Source: Gonapodya sp. JEL0774 (taxonomy: Eukaryota; Monoblepharomycota; Monoblepharidomycetes; Monoblepharidales; Gonapodyaceae). From it: a stretch of DNA of 64,000 nucleotides. The notes under the pieces are model-generated. The model ran no database searches and was not told the DNA's origin. It saw only the letters and a list, made by a program, of their open reading frames with translations. A program made the position numbers and the translations under genes. Positions 11,296 through 20,025 of the stretch are shown in pieces. Each line of letters starts with the position of its first letter. The first letter of the stretch is position 1. The DNA is taken from contig JADIIX010000008.1 of the NCBI GenBank assembly GCA_027604505.1, positions 134,589-198,588 of the forward strand. Direction: 5' to 3'.

Positions 11296-13908
11296 TCACC
11301 CCCTCACGCCCGACAAAAACCCAGCCATATCAAACTCCTCTTGGCCTTCCTTCTTCACAGCGACTCCCTTCTCGGTTACGATCGCCGTGATGAGCGACGC
11401 AGGGGTGACGTCGAAGGCCGGGTTCCTGTGGCGTGGAGGAGGGAGGGGGATGGGGGAGGGGGGGGGGGGGGGGGGGCGCAATATACAATCGAAAAAAATA
11501 TACAAGGAAATTAGACCCTGAACCAGCCCACAAACCCGCCGTCCCTCCAATTCAAAACCCACCACACCCCAATCCCATCCGCCGCGATCCGAACCAAACA
11601 CGTCGTCACCCCGTCATCCGCTTCGTCGTCCACGAGGACCGCCCGCCCGTTGCCCTTGCCGGTACCACTGGCGTGCCCGTTCCCCTTCCCGGCGCCCGTC
11701 ACCCCCCCGACGTCCCTTCCCCCGCTCCCCCTCGCCCTCGTCTGCGTTCTGGCCGCCGTCCCCTCCTCCTCCTCCTCCTCCTCCTCCCCCATCTCGTCTG
11801 TTTCGACGCCAAACACCGCCGCCTCCAGCTCCTGCACGACCTTGTCCACCTTGGCGCCCAGCCGCTCAATGACCGAGACGGAGGGAGTCTCGTCGATCGG
11901 GGCGGGGCCGGGGGCGGGGGAGGAGGGGTCGCCGTCCATGTCGACGTCGACGTCAACCTCCACGTCCACGTCGCCTTCCCCCTCGCCGTCCACGTCCACT
12001 TCTCCATCCCCACCCGCCCCATCGACCCTCCTCGACCCCCCCACCACAGCCACCGTCCGACTCCCACTCCTCCTCCCCTCCATCCCCTCCGCGCCCCTCA
12101 CACCCCCAGGCTCCTTCACGGCGCCTTCATCCTCCACCACCCTGCCTCTCACGGTGACCACCTCCACTCCACTCCTCTGCTCGATCACGATCTCCTTCCC
12201 ACTCTTTGTTTCCAAATCTACCGACGTTGCTGGCGCGGCCACCACAAAGGGCACGTGGTGGTACCGTGCCGCGATGGCCAGCTGGTACGTGCCAATCTTG
12301 TTGGCCGTGTCGCCGGTCCGCGTGACTCGGTCGGCGCCGACGACGATGGCCGTGATGGAGTGGGTGAGGAGCAGGTGGGAGGCCATGGAGTCGGTGATGA
12401 GCGTAGCGGGGATGCCTTCGTGGACTAGTTCGTAAGCCGTGAGGCGGGAGCCTTGGTTGTAGGGGCTAGATTGGGGGGGGGGGGGGGGGGGGGGGGTTTG
12501 TTAGGAGGGGATTGGGGACGTGGACGGGGTGAGTCTGGAATAGGAGGCGATGTGGTGGTCATGGGATGCACAGCAGAGGGCGTGCCACGCGAGCCAGCCA
12601 GAGCCCAAACCGAGCCCAACTCCAACTCCAACCCCAACCCCTTCCGCATTCCCAATTCCGAACAACCACCCCATGCCTTACAAACACCCCCTCCCCCGCC
12701 GTAACCCAACCCACCGCGTCTCTGTACAATACGCCATCTCCAACTTCCCCGTCGCGTGGAGGTCGCGGATGATGCCAAGGGCGGTGCCCTGGAGGTGGGG
12801 GGTGGGAGGCGTGTCGGAGTGAGGCAAGGAAAAAGACAAAGACAAGGAAGGACAAGGCGAGAGACAAACACCAGAAGAAGCAAAAAAAAAAAAAATTAAT
12901 AAAAAACATAATTCGGACCGCAAAGTTGAATCGCCCTCAGGCGCACGCTGACTCTGCCCTGTCGCTGACGCTTGGGCGAGGGCCCTTGAGACTCACCCAA
13001 CCGGCTGTTGCCAAACTCCCGGTATTGCAGTGCGTGAGGACTCTGATCTTATCGCCTGCGTTCCCGTTCCTCCTGGTGGCCTCGTCGATGATCCACTGGG
13101 CGCCGTATCGTCCAATGTTCCTATTATCCCTGACATCCTCGTCCATCATCTTCTCGGCCTCTGTCACGTACTCGTGGAGGACGATTTTGGCCGCTGCGAC
13201 GGGGTCGGAGCTGGCGAGTGAGGCGACGGCGGGGGACTGGGAGGCGGCGAGGACGGTTGCGGAGAGCTTTGCGGCTGCGTCGGCGAGGTTGACGGCGGTT
13301 GGGCGGGATGTGACAAGGTAGGCGAGGCGGGAGAGGATGTAGGATGAGGCGGTGTGCGGGGTGAGGGAGGAGGGGGGCGGTGGGGCCCTGGGTCGGCTGT
13401 GGGTGTGGGAGAGCCAGAGGACCAGGATCAGGAGGCGCTGGCGTTGTGGGGGTGGGTTGAGGATGGGGGAGGATTAGGGGAGAAGTAATTTGAGGTGATT
13501 TCGACAGCGAGGGAGAGTGCGCCGACGATGGCGATTGCGGGAGCGCCGCGGACCTTTTTTTCATTTGAGTGGGTGAGTGGGTGGTGTGAGTGTGAGAGGG
13601 AGACAGAAAGGAAGGAAAACGGAGAGTGATTGAGGGAAGAAAAGCGAAAGGAGAATGGGGACAGCACATCCAGAGGGGGGCGATTGGGGCCGATTGAACA
13701 TGGATTGAGAGAAAAAAAGAAGCAACGAGTATTAAAGCATTCGTACCTTCATAGTTTTAATGGCAGCATGACCAGCCTGGGCGTCGAGTATTGGTTCGTA
13801 GAAGGACTCCCACGGCAGCAGCAGCTGGTTGAGAATTGCGAGGGATCCGGTTGAGTATTTGATGGCCTGGAGGGACGAAGATGGCGGGGAGTGCGGGTGG
13901 GACGACAT
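11296..13908 (-). CDS. MRI1: Methylthioribose-1-phosphate isomerase with long acidic insertion
   Basis: The enzyme converts 5-methylthioribose-1-phosphate to methylthioribulose-1-phosphate in the methionine salvage pathway. The ATG at 13908 gives [12 protein letters not shown] followed by [16 protein letters not shown], the family N-terminus. Later exons show [17 protein letters not shown], then [12 protein letters not shown] with the catalytic Cys, [34 protein letters not shown], and [20 protein letters not shown] with the catalytic Asp. The C-terminus [13 protein letters not shown] to the TGA at 11296 is split by an intron. Between the EIVIEQRSG strand and [11 protein letters not shown] the frame stays open through about 180 extra residues (11601-12149): Gly/Ser-rich, then Asp/Val repeats, a predicted helix and a Glu8 run. 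Typical homologues have only a few residues here. Introns carry long C tracts. Confidence 0.92.
11458..11476. repeat. G19/C19 homopolymer in last MRI1 intron
   Basis: Nineteen G on the plus strand give C19 in the transcript, about 32 bases upstream of the acceptor of the last MRI1 exon (starts 11425). Confidence 0.9.
11760..11790. repeat. CTC/TCC trinucleotide microsatellite coding for poly-Glu
   Basis: A run of CTC/TCC triplets on the plus strand reads as GAG/GAA-type codons on the minus strand and encodes an uninterrupted Glu8 stretch in the MRI1 insertion. Microsatellite expansion is a simple way for such an insertion to grow. Confidence 0.85.
12473..12496. repeat. G24/C24 homopolymer at an MRI1 3' splice site
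   Basis: Twenty-four consecutive G on the plus strand are C24 in the MRI1 transcript and end seven bases before the AG acceptor of the exon that begins at 12465 ([13 protein letters not shown]). It is the longest homopolymer in the window. Confidence 0.9.
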
Positions 13909-14134
13909 GGAGGAATTGGGGAATGGGAACAGAGTGGGGAGGGAAGAGGGAGAGTGCGGGATGGTGCAAGAACACGGGGTGGGCTGCACGTGCTTTGGAC
14001 AACCCCCGGCCACAGTCGCACATCGGGTCATCCGGTTCTTCCTGCCCATTCTGTTCGCCCGCATCCCCACTCCATCCCCGCCCTGTTCGCACCACCTCCA
14101 CCACCCCCTGCAACTCCATCTCAAACTCACTCTC
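13909..14134. promoter_or_regulatory. shared MRI1 / BolA-like divergent promoter region
   Basis: The two translation starts face away from each other across 226 bases, so promoter elements of both genes must lie here. No TATA box or recognised operator was seen. Confidence 0.5.
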
Positions 14135-15097
14135 ATGCCTGTGTCCGACCAAGATTTTGTCCTCCTGCTCAAGGACAAACTCCAGGCTTCCCTTGTTGTG
14201 TGTTGTCCCGCCACCCCCTTTCCCTTCTGCTCTCTTCCGCCTCTCATCACTCCCTGACACATCCCCCCCCTCCTCTGCCCCGCCCCCCAGAACGTCCAGG
14301 ACACATCCGGCGGCTGCGGTCAGTCGTTTGAAATCCTCGTCGTCTCTCCCGCGTTCGAGGGCAAATCTGTCCTCCAGCGACATAGGTCCGTCTTTTTGTG
14401 TTGAGAGTGTATTTGGTGTTTGCCCACCACACGGGACTACTGGGTCACTCCCACTACAGTCTGCACCGGGGAGCCCTCGACAGCGCGAGCATATGGACCC
14501 CAATTGACCTTTTATGCGCGGTGCATATGACACGACTGTCTTCGTTGCGACCCTCACGTCCGATCTCCGATGTTTTTTCCCCCTGCCACTACTCACCTCG
14601 CTCCTCCCCTGCCACTACTCACCTCCCTCCTCCCCTGCCACTACTCACCTCGCTCCTCCCCTGCCACTACTCACCTCGCTCCTCCCCTGCCACTACTCAC
14701 CTCGCTCCTCCCTCTTCCCTCCTCCGCTTATTCCCCCCTTCTTCCCCCTCCTCACTCCCCACCACACTACACCCCACTCCCCTCCCCCACCAAAAGACTC
14801 GTCAACGACGTCTGCAAAGACCTGGTCGCCCAGGTCCACGCATTCAGCCAAAAGTACGTGGAACGGTCCCGGTGGTGACTTTTTTTTTGGGGGGGGGGGG
14901 GGGGGCTTTGGGTGTGATTGGGTTGGATTGGGTTGGATTGGGTTGGCTGCGGTTGGCTGCGGTTGGGTCCACTTTTCGCGCGTACCGTGTCCTGTAACCT
15001 AACCGTTCCCACCCCAACTAACGTTCACCCCCTCCTGGGCCGCAGATGCATGACGCCCGCCCAATACGCCGCGTCTCAACAATCACAAACCCCCTGA
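14135..15097 (+). CDS. BolA-like protein (BOLA2/Fra2 type)
   Basis: BolA proteins pair with monothiol glutaredoxins to carry [2Fe-2S] clusters and, in yeast, signal iron status to the Aft regulators. Four exons join in phase to an 87-aa product, the family size: 14135-14194 ([16 protein letters not shown]), 14291-14385 ([23 protein letters not shown] cut here into [13 protein letters not shown] and [13 protein letters not shown]), 14797-14853 ([18 protein letters not shown]) and 15046-15097 ([11 protein letters not shown], then TGA). The G-CG-F, FEGKS-LQRHRLVN and HAFS signatures are all present, with a Cys in the variable loop and the conserved His in RHR. There is no clear mitochondrial presequence, so a cytosolic BOLA2/Fra2 role is more likely than BOLA1/3. 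Introns 2 and 3 contain tandem repeats and a G17 run. It starts 227 bp from the MRI1 ATG, head to head. Confidence 0.92.
14582..14711. repeat. 26-bp tandem repeat, five copies, inside BolA-like intron 2
   Basis: The unit CCTGCCACTACTCACC plus CTCGCTCCTC recurs with period 26 at 14582, 14608, 14634, 14660 and 14686. The copies are almost identical; one has CCC in place of CGC. It lies wholly in the intron between exons 14291-14385 and 14797-14853. A pyrimidine-rich tract follows to the acceptor. Confidence 0.9.
14889..14905. repeat. G17 run in BolA-like intron 3
   Basis: Seventeen consecutive G follow a T8 run, about 35 bases after the donor of intron 3, on the transcribed sense strand. Confidence 0.9.
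14917..14966. repeat. 10-bp GGTTGGATTG / GGTTGGCTGC repeat in intron 3
   Basis: Three units of GGTTGGATTG-type sequence are followed by two GGTTGGCTGC units and a final GGTTGGG. With the preceding G17 run this makes a strongly G-rich intron RNA. Confidence 0.85.
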
Positions 15098-15152
15098 AAG
15101 GGCCCCACGTAAACCCGACCGGATACCCCCGGACCCCGCCCGTGCGCCCTTT

Positions 15153-15791
15153 TTACTGTATGTCGGGGGCTGAGGGTCGGTCCCGAGCGACGAACGTCGG
15201 GGGTGCGTGTGAATGCCCAGTGCGTGGCACGTTCTCTAGCTCCTCGGCGTCAAGTGCGTACCATCCAGGCGCACGGTGTGTATGAGGGACAAAAAGTACA
15301 TAAAAACCCATCTCCTCGACAAAGTCACAAGACGGACCCGGACCCGGCAGGGCCGCACGTGACATGTGACATGGACGCAACGCTACGCACGCCAGTCCAC
15401 AGACCACACACACACCTCGTAAACAACTGGCTCACCACGTGTATGTGCCCTCGTTCCCCTCTGGATTTTTCTCTGAGAAATACACGTCCAAGAAGGTGCA
15501 CCGGCGTGTTGCAATTTACAGTACGTTGCGTAATTGGACAGTACATCGTTTCCTTGTCGTACAGTCTCTTTTGAGCATCGGTGGCCGGCGGCTGTGCCAC
15601 ACCCATGCGCAGTGCAGTACTGTATTATACTGCAGACTCACCCGTCGATCCACTCGTCCATCCATATCACCTCGTCATGGGTATCAATGCGATATACCCT
15701 CCCGATGGAGATCCAAACGGCCGGCGTTTGCGTCTTCTCTACCTTACAGAACTGCCCCAACAAACCGCACATGTAGACATACCCTGAGCTC
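15153..15791 (-). CDS. Uncertain minus-strand gene fragment, unknown function
   Basis: I do not recognise this gene. The best exon runs from about 15791 to 15641: it follows a plausible CTCAG acceptor, contains MCGLLGQFCKVEKTQ and IGRVYRIDTHDEVIWMDEW, and ends at a GTGAGT donor. A second piece near 15515-15440 (CTFLDVYFSEKNPEGNEG) ends at GTGAGC. A third open frame (EEMGFYVLFVPHTHRAPGW onward) ends in a stop at 15153-15155. I could not place convincing acceptors between the last two pieces, so the chain is tentative. The region is CpG-rich, unlike the AT-richer genes to its right. It may be the 3' part of a larger gene whose upstream exons lie toward 17.1 kb. Confidence 0.25.
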
Positions 15792-16358
15792 CTTCCTGTT
15801 CGCGGGTCCTAGCACATATCGACCGATCGACTGCCGTACTCAAAAGAGTGTCCAAAAGCCTTGTTCGAAAGGCCTGTGTTGGCGTTTTTCCATCCTCTGA
15901 TTCTCCACGGCGTCCTGATGCATGTCCAGGATATGGATTATGGCTCTTGTCACTTGGGCCCCGGATATAAAACGGCACAATATATCGTTTGACAGTGCAA
16001 ACTATCGATCGATCGGACAAATGCGATTTCCACTCAGTTCTGGAATCACCCACAGAAGGAGCGGGTGTCTTGGCAGCACACACTCATGAAAGGGGGATAT
16101 GTCTTCGACGCATCGGACATCGTCTTACACTCAGAGCCGAGGAAAGTGCTTGGGGTGCTTTCAGTGTTTGAATGGGTCGGCCTCGAACGACGAGATGAAT
16201 AAGGAAACCCAAGGGACACACAAGCGAAACGGAACGGCGTCCCTCAAAAGCCCAACAATCACTGATGGAAGCTTTGTGGGTCAACAAAGTTGGTGGACGG
16301 CAAAGGCAATACTCCCTCGTTTGAAGAACTCTCTTCCCGAGAGAATCGGTAACTGGAC

Positions 16359-16819
16359 ATGGAACCTCGAGTCCATCTTCTTCATAGTTCTTTTGTGGTG
16401 AGCATTATCACTTGTTTTCGCAACACTCAGTTCATTGCCCAATGCCCACAGTTTCTCATTTTGTTTCTATTGCAATCCCTCTCCCAGTCTGGCGAAGACT
16501 TGCTCGAGGTCATTTTTCACCCTACGGCGATGCGTCAATGGCTTGCCTTTTGGCGGGAAAGGGTGGGTTGCAGAGGGGCAACCCACCATTTCTCAACGTG
16601 GCTCCCGAGACGCCATTGTCGCCCGGTCTGTATGGAGTCAGACCACCGGTGACCCCCTCGAGAAGCCGGAGCCGACGTGGGTTCTAGCAGGGATCTTGTT
16701 TGCGAAGTCGACCCACAGAGGTATGTTGTCTCTCTTTGCGTTTTTCCTGTTATTGTTAACTAATCCTGAAGTGTTGCAGACAACTTCTCTAAAGTTCTCG
16801 AACAGATACGGACTCCATG
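16359..16819 (+). CDS. Uncertain plus-strand gene, unknown function
   Basis: The 3' end is well supported. An exon frame reading SVWSQTTGDPLEKPEPTW and LAGILFAKSTHR ends at a GTATGT donor (16721). The 60-base intron has a CTAAT-type branch site and a TTGCAG acceptor, and the final exon adds DNFSKVLEQIRTP before the TGA. The upstream part is not settled: an ATG at 16359 (MEPRVHLLHSSF) joins across a GTGAGC intron to a hydrophobic exon (FLILFLLQSLSQSGEDLL), but this frame must change to reach the 3' exon. No family is recognised. Most of the start and exon structure is guesswork; the last two exons are the reliable part. Confidence 0.3.
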
Positions 16820-17219
16820 AAGAACCCACGAATGTACATCATGAAATATGAACATCCGAGATATGTAGAATATAATTGTTTCTTTGATGTCGAAGAATCC
16901 ATTTTTTCCTTACTGTCAGTCTTTGTTTAGTCGGTTTGTTATTTGACTGCTGCAGTTCTCCTCGGAAAGGTAAACAGCTGCATGGGCCACTTTCGATGGA
17001 GGCAGATATCTCGTCGCATTGTACTCCTGCTGGAACCGCAGGGCATACGTTATGTGCAAAGCTCGGATGGGACCCGAGAATGCATCGTTGGAATGCGAGT
17101 TGGGGTTGGAACACAAATTGCGAAGACCACCTACCCAATACATATCCCACTGACATACAACTTCATACGTCCAACACTTTTCTCCACCTCTTCAACTCGC
17201 GAACCCGCGTTGGGACACG

Positions 17220-18398
17220 ATGGCGCGCATTGCAACCAAGTCCGACTTGATCGGTGCGTTCTGCGTTCGAACAAAATGCCAAATGAAAACTGGAATGTGT
17301 GTCGTCCCATTCTCCGGCTGGCCCCCTTCTCACCCCCATCCGACACACTCCCCAGCCCTCCTTCTCACTTTCCTTGAAGTATCAATCCATTCTATCCTCT
17401 ATGCCCGAGCTATCTACCCCCCCACACTCTTCTCCCACCGCCGCATATGGCACACCCGTTGTGTCCAATCCCGGCACCCCGGAATCTCCGGGTACGTCAG
17501 GGATGTGGTCAGGGGTTTAGCCAAGGAATTGGAAAAGGGGAGGGTGAGGAGGGTCGCAGTAGTGGTGGCAGGAGGGATGCGGAAGAAGGTTCAGAACTCG
17601 AAGCAAGGGAAGACACCTATCGTGGGCGCGGTGGGGAAGGCAGACGTGCCGTCTTCGGATGCAATGGACGAGTCTGTAGACATGGACTCGTCTTTCGACC
17701 TAGGTGGCAGGGGAGTTGCTGGGGTTGGCGGGACGGAGGAAGCGACTCCGGATACACCATCCAACATGGGCGCTCAAGTTCTCGAACGATTCGACTTCAT
17801 TCTCTCCGATGTACTTTCCACCGACTTGTCATCATAGTATGTGTCGTATTATGTTTGTTGACGACAACCAATCCCACAGTGGTATCCACACCATTCGTGC
17901 CCTGCTTGCAGCACACCTAACACGCTCATTCCCCTCGTCGAATCCCATCTTGCCGCGCTCCTCCAAAGACTTTCCACATGCGCGGCTGTATTGTCCCCCT
18001 TGCCGCCGGGATGCGACTGGATGGTGATGGTGGAGACGGAAGACGACGAAGAGAAAGTCGGGGAGGAGGTAGGTCGATGATTCTCAGTGGTTTATCCTGA
18101 CCTTGCTTCTCAAAGCTGGTTTGTTGCTACGGTGCTATTTGTATGCGGTGGCCTGTGGTGTGTGGAACCGAAAAACGGATACCAAATGGACCTGCTATCC
18201 ACGCAGCCACTGGCCTTCATCCCCGCTCTTACCGAAGAATACCACGTAGTCGGTGGGAGTATCGCCGCGGTCAAAGGCGCTGGGAGCGGGATTGGAGGTG
18301 GTGCAGGTCCGGAGAAGGCAGGAGCGTTCAATGTAAGTGCGCTGGGACGTGCCGCGCTGACAGGTCGTGGCCTGCTGAATGAATTGCTCATGAGATGA
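17220..18398 (+). CDS. REV7: REV7 / MAD2L2-like HORMA-domain protein
   Basis: REV7 is the HORMA-domain accessory subunit of translesion DNA polymerase zeta and also acts in repair-pathway choice. Exon 1 (ATG 17220) gives MARIATKSDLI and joins in phase to ALLLTFLEVSIHSILYARAI and YPPTLFSHRR, matching the REV7 N-terminus. Next come HPGISGYVRDVVRGL, AKELEKGRVRRVAVVV, then FDFILSD after an insertion of about 70 Gly/Ser/Asp-rich residues that human MAD2L2 lacks. Exon 3 (after a CTTGCAG acceptor near 17911) gives LIPLVESHLAALLQRL and PPGCDWMVMVETE, the family's late HORMA strand. The C-terminal seatbelt region after about 18070 is less clear and the exact last junction is unsure. It could also be another HORMA protein, but the YPxxxF and PPGC blocks favour REV7. 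Confidence 0.82.
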
Positions 18399-18948
18399 TT
18401 CATTGCCGATAACGGCCAAAAATTAACACCCCTTGCGTTGTCGACCCCACAACCCACCTCGCACACCATTCGAACGGATTGCGCACCCCGTATGTCTGCG
18501 CGTGATGATTTTTCTCCGTTCTGGAATGGTCTCCCTGTCGCATGGGGTTGAACAGGTACATTTCATGATATTGGAGAGCGACGCAAAGGAGGCATTAGCG
18601 GCTCGTACGGGTGGTGTTTGAAACAGGTGGATTGTCAGCATGAGATGGAAGGCGTGCTGCGGAGTGGGTTTGGAAGCTAAGCATATGTACATAGATATTG
18701 TAACATTTTCAAAATTCGACCGTCCACTGCTTTGTGTGTCTAAGCTTCCGCAGTGCGGGAAACGGATGTCCAAACAAAGAATGGCATGCGCTGTTGTCTC
18801 TGAGGTCCATGGTTGCACAATACTTCTGCTCGGCGCGCCGCGCAACAACTACTCATGGTGTGTTTCGAAATGAGTGGTAAGAGGCGACACTACGTGTTGA
18901 CCGCGCATTGCTCCTTCCGAAGGTGATGCGTGTATGTAACGCCAACGA
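18399..18948. other. intergenic between converging genes
   Basis: The 3' flanks of the REV7-like gene and the minus-strand membrane-protein gene meet here. Short open frames are present on both strands, but none has family resemblance or splice support. Confidence 0.5.
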
Positions 18949-19749
18949 TTACTTCCCCGCGATAATGCGCGCTGTATCGCCAAATGCCGCTGCATCGGTG
19001 TCCCTTGGGTTGTGTTCTGTCATCGCCCGATCGTCCGGCGGTTTGGAAATCCTCGTACCCAACCGCTCGTCCACCTCCCTCCACTTCCTCCTAAGCTCTT
19101 CACCCCATAAGGTCTCTACAATCATTCGAGGTACACGAGATCCAGCAATGTAAGCAACGTAGGTTGAGAGGAAGAGGATTACAATGCGGGTACGGTAGGT
19201 GTACGCTGTGGAGATAATCCAGCTGAGGAGCCGCCGTGGGAAAGTGGTGAAGGTGCGGTAGAAGGAGCTGAGACGCAACAGAGCAATGTGGTAGAGGGAG
19301 CGAACATGAGAGGGGAGGGATGTGAGGCGGTGGTAAGAGGAGCATATCCAGGAGTAACAGGCGCGGACTGACGAGAGCACTTGACGGGGGATGAAGAGAA
19401 GGAAGCGAATCGAAGGTGTAATACGGCGAAGATTAGTGAAAATGGAGCTGTAGAGGTAGGTGAGGTTTGTGTGGAACCTAGAGAGCGGGGTCGGTCGAGA
19501 GCGTGAGTCGGGGTGTACCCTCACAAGAGGTTTCGGTCGAGTGAAGTCCCAACGCGGCGAGAGGTGGTACCAAGGCTCGGTAGAGGGAGGAGTATTCCGC
19601 GGCGAAGACTTCGAAGTTGAAGAAGCTACAGGCGTGCGCGCCTGTTTGGAGTACAAGCGTGCGGAGAACGTTCGAAGAGCGCCAAAGGAGGATCGATGGA
19701 AGAAGTGGGTTATGAGGGAGGGGGAGGGGTACTGCCGGAGAGTGAGCAT
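18949..19749 (-). CDS. Uncharacterised protein, probable mitochondrial membrane protein
   Basis: A single uninterrupted frame of 266 aa from the ATG at 19749. The frame is open further upstream, but this ATG gives an Arg/Ser-rich, acid-free N-terminus (MLTLRQYPSPSLITHFF, then RTFSARLYSKQ) typical of a mitochondrial presequence. The middle is very basic and rich in Arg, Ser and aromatic residues. A hydrophobic segment (TRIVILFLSTYVAYIAGS) near residues 200-217 looks like one membrane span, followed by a charged tail (EELRRKWREVDERL). I do not recognise a family. No intron was seen, unusual in this window. Function cannot be inferred; the mitochondrial placement is a prediction from composition. 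Confidence 0.6.
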   Translation of the reverse strand: MLTLRQYPSPSLITHFFHRSSFGALRTFSARLYSKQARTPVASSTSKSSPRNTPPSTEPWYHLSPRWDFTRPKPLVRVHPDSRSRPTPLSRFHTNLTYLYSSIFTNLRRITPSIRFLLFIPRQVLSSVRACYSWICSSYHRLTSLPSHVRSLYHIALLRLSSFYRTFTTFPRRLLSWIISTAYTYRTRIVILFLSTYVAYIAGSRVPRMIVETLWGEELRRKWREVDERLGTRISKPPDDRAMTEHNPRDTDAAAFGDTARIIAGK

Positions 19750-20025
19750 TCGATCACCAAAGAACGTGATGACGTCACCAGGAATCAGGATTGGAAACGA
19801 CCAATAGACTGGTGGAGAGTGGATTCGTATTGCAAACATATGAAAATTCGAGCATATTGATGGTGACTCTCTCTGTGGCAACCAACATTTGCAAATTCCC
19901 GATAATTCGAATATTACTTAGAGCGATTCCAAACAGGTGGCATTCCCTTCTCGTTTACACGCCCGTAAGTAATTACACTTGCCGCGTCTTCATTCCGTCT
20001 ATCTCTAACTCTTTCCTACAATAAA

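Noticed and set aside
9415-12435. Several very long open frames (about 260-380 aa) on the strand opposite GAR1 and MRI1 and in alternative frames
   Set aside because: They are shadows of GC-rich, low-complexity coding and intronic sequence. They are dominated by Pro, Arg and His runs, ignore the splice sites of the recognised genes and match no family.
13757-14596. A 279-aa minus-strand frame across the BolA-like exons and the MRI1 start
   Set aside because: It is antisense to the four in-phase BolA exons, and the true MRI1 start is the ATG at 13908 within it in another frame.
14582-14711. CRISPR-like direct repeats
   Set aside because: The units are contiguous 26-bp tandem copies with no spacers, lie in an intron of a fungal gene and have no cas genes nearby.
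14917-14966. Interstitial telomere repeat
   Set aside because: The units are GGTTGGATTG and GGTTGGCTGC, not the TTAGGG-type fungal repeat, and they sit within an intron.
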